Positions 5,085-6,227 of a stretch of DNA of 6,227 nucleotides are shown here, one piece after another. The notes beneath the pieces were generated by a model that had not been told where the DNA came from, did no database searches, and worked only from the letters and a program-made list of their open reading frames with translations. Positions within the stretch are counted from its first letter, which is position 1; each line of letters opens with the position of its first letter. Both the position numbers and the translations under genes were made by a program. The DNA comes from Bifidobacteriaceae bacterium (lineage in GTDB: Bacteria; Actinomycetota; Actinomycetes; Actinomycetales; WQXJ01): assembly GCA_031258055.1 (NCBI GenBank), contig JAIRNM010000422.1:1-6227 (forward strand), read 5' to 3'.

Positions 5085-6227
5085 ATGGGCCGTTCGCTGG
5101 CGCGCGGGGGCTGGTCCCGTCTACTGCGTTCGCGCCACCGCTTGCCGCCCAGCCTAGATGAGCAGATTGAAAAGCTGAAATGGAGGCTGGTCCGTCCCCC
5201 AGTTGAACTTGAGTTGGCGCTGGTGCCAACTGGATCTCGGCCGCGCACTCTGATTGCGCCCGCTAACTTCGCTGGTCAGGGGCACGCTTGGGCTGAAGCC
5301 TTGAACCGTTATGGCCCCGGCAGCGCGGTGAACTGGGTGTTCAGCGCCAATCCGGTGTTCGGCTTCGCGGCCGATTACACCCAGCCGATCTGCTTGGCGG
5401 CGGCGCCGAAGTCCTTCCAGTCCGCCCAGTTCGCTCTTGTCACGGATCATTTTCAAGCCGTCGTGTTGGAGTCCGGGCGGCCGGTGTTCGGGCGGTTGTT
5501 CGGCCATAGCGCCGCCCGGGAAGCCTTGGTGTTGAACACAGTCGGTTTGACGGTGGCGGTTCTTTGGCATGGTTCTGATATCCGCCTGCCCTCGCGTCAC
5601 ATTGCCACTCATTCGCTCAGCCCTTACGCCTTGGCGCCGCTGCGCCAAAGAGCCGCTGAACTAGAATCGACGGCCCGGCGTAACCGCCGTTCGATGCTTC
5701 ACTTGGACCTGCTGCAACTGGTTTCCACCCCCGATCTGCTATCCCAGGTTCCCGGCGCCGAATGGTGCCCAGTAGTGGTGGCCGCCGAACTGCTGGATTC
5801 GGGTGCGGAGGAACGGCGCCAGTCGGCACCGGCTCTGACGCAGACTCCGGGGAAACCCCCGCGCGTCGTTCACGTGCCGTCCAACCCGTTGATCAAAGGC
5901 ACCGATCTAGCCGACCCGGTGTTACGCCGCCTGGCCGAGCGCGGCCTGATCGACTATGTACTAGCTGAGGGCATCACGGCGGCCGCGGTCTTAGAGTTGT
6001 ACGCCAGCGCCGATGTTGTCATAGACCAGTTCCGTCTCGGCATCTACGGTGTGGCCGCTGCCGAGGCGATGGCCTTAGGGCGTCTGGTGGTCTCCGATGT
6101 GGACCAGTCGGTTTACGATGCCGTACAAGCCCGCACCGGCTTGACGTTGCCGGTCTGCCAAACCCCGGCCGCCGAACTAGAACAACGAATCGAAGACATC
6201 TGCCGCAACCCAGAACCCTACCGGCGC
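5085..6227 (+). CDS. GT-B glycosyltransferase (group 1-like), 3' truncated by window
   Basis: The frame is open from ATG 5085 to the last base, 381 codons without a stop, so the gene continues beyond the window. It looks like a GT-B fold glycosyltransferase, transferring a sugar from an activated donor, probably in cell-surface glycan synthesis at the cytoplasmic side. The N-terminal domain contains RTLIAPANFAGQGHAWAEAL (55-74), a Rossmann-like start, then AVLWHGSDIRLPSRH (158-172) and a LVSTPDLL turn (212-219). The C-terminal domain contains RVVHVPSNPLIKGTD (260-274), ASADVVIDQFRLGIYG (307-322) and AAAEAMALGRLVVSDV (324-339), the usual nucleotide-sugar binding segment of group 1 (GT4-like) enzymes, with E327 in the expected place. 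There is no signal peptide or membrane segment. The start is set by AGGAGG at 5076-5081. Donor and acceptor cannot be told. Confidence 0.85.
   Translation, partial: MGRSLARGGWSRLLRSRHRLPPSLDEQIEKLKWRLVRPPVELELALVPTGSRPRTLIAPANFAGQGHAWAEALNRYGPGSAVNWVFSANPVFGFAADYTQPICLAAAPKSFQSAQFALVTDHFQAVVLESGRPVFGRLFGHSAAREALVLNTVGLTVAVLWHGSDIRLPSRHIATHSLSPYALAPLRQRAAELESTARRNRRSMLHLDLLQLVSTPDLLSQVPGAEWCPVVVAAELLDSGAEERRQSAPALTQTPGKPPRVVHVPSNPLIKGTDLADPVLRRLAERGLIDYVLAEGITAAAVLELYASADVVIDQFRLGIYGVAAAEAMALGRLVVSDVDQSVYDAVQARTGLTLPVCQTPAAELEQRIEDICRNPEPYRR

Noticed and set aside
1..6227. CRISPR array, tRNA or rRNA genes, insertion-sequence ends, integrase
   Set aside because: No regularly spaced repeats, no recognisable tRNA or rRNA sequence, no transposase or integrase motifs were seen on either strand.

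Overview
The window looks like an accessory region of an actinobacterial chromosome. The protein genes are moderately to highly GC-rich, and both toxin-antitoxin modules have a TANNNT element 6-7 nt upstream of the antitoxin start codon, which is the layout of leaderless transcripts common in Actinobacteria. I cannot place it more precisely. By eye, the minus-strand block (2726-5024) is less GC-rich than the glycosyltransferase gene to its right, which would fit acquired DNA.

Layout. Bases 1-498 hold no gene I can support, only small palindromes. Bases 499-1477 are a first toxin-antitoxin module: an intact excisionase-type HTH antitoxin (499-828) and a PIN-domain toxin (821-1477) whose reading frame is broken by two single-base indels of opposite sign, so that each end is in the original frame and only the middle is shifted. 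Bases 1478-1619 contain two fused relics: the tail of a gene like the one ending at 4728, and an internally deleted copy of the first antitoxin region. Bases 1668-2688 are a second, intact and divergent module of the same type (antitoxin 1668-2030, PIN toxin 2023-2688). In both modules the toxin start GTG overlaps the antitoxin stop by the same 8 nt, GTGAGTGA.

Converging on this from the right is a tightly packed minus-strand three-gene block, 5024 to 2726: a small DUF433-like antitoxin-type protein, a 127-residue protein I do not recognise, and a large gene joining a sacsin/HSP90-like GHKL ATPase domain to a DUF3883 PD-(D/E)XK-type nuclease domain. The genes are separated by 0 and 3 nt. The large gene carries a +1 frameshift near 3203-3217, beside a GGGG/CCCC run, that separates ATPase from nuclease. 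ATPase-plus-nuclease in an operon beside toxin-antitoxin modules suggests a candidate defence (anti-phage or anti-plasmid) locus; that is inference.

Divergently from the block, a GT-B type glycosyltransferase gene starts at 5085 and runs off the right edge. It is probably the edge of the resident genome, for example a cell-surface polysaccharide locus. Three frame lesions in two genes, at least two placeable at short G runs, raise the question of real gene decay versus consensus errors in the sequence.
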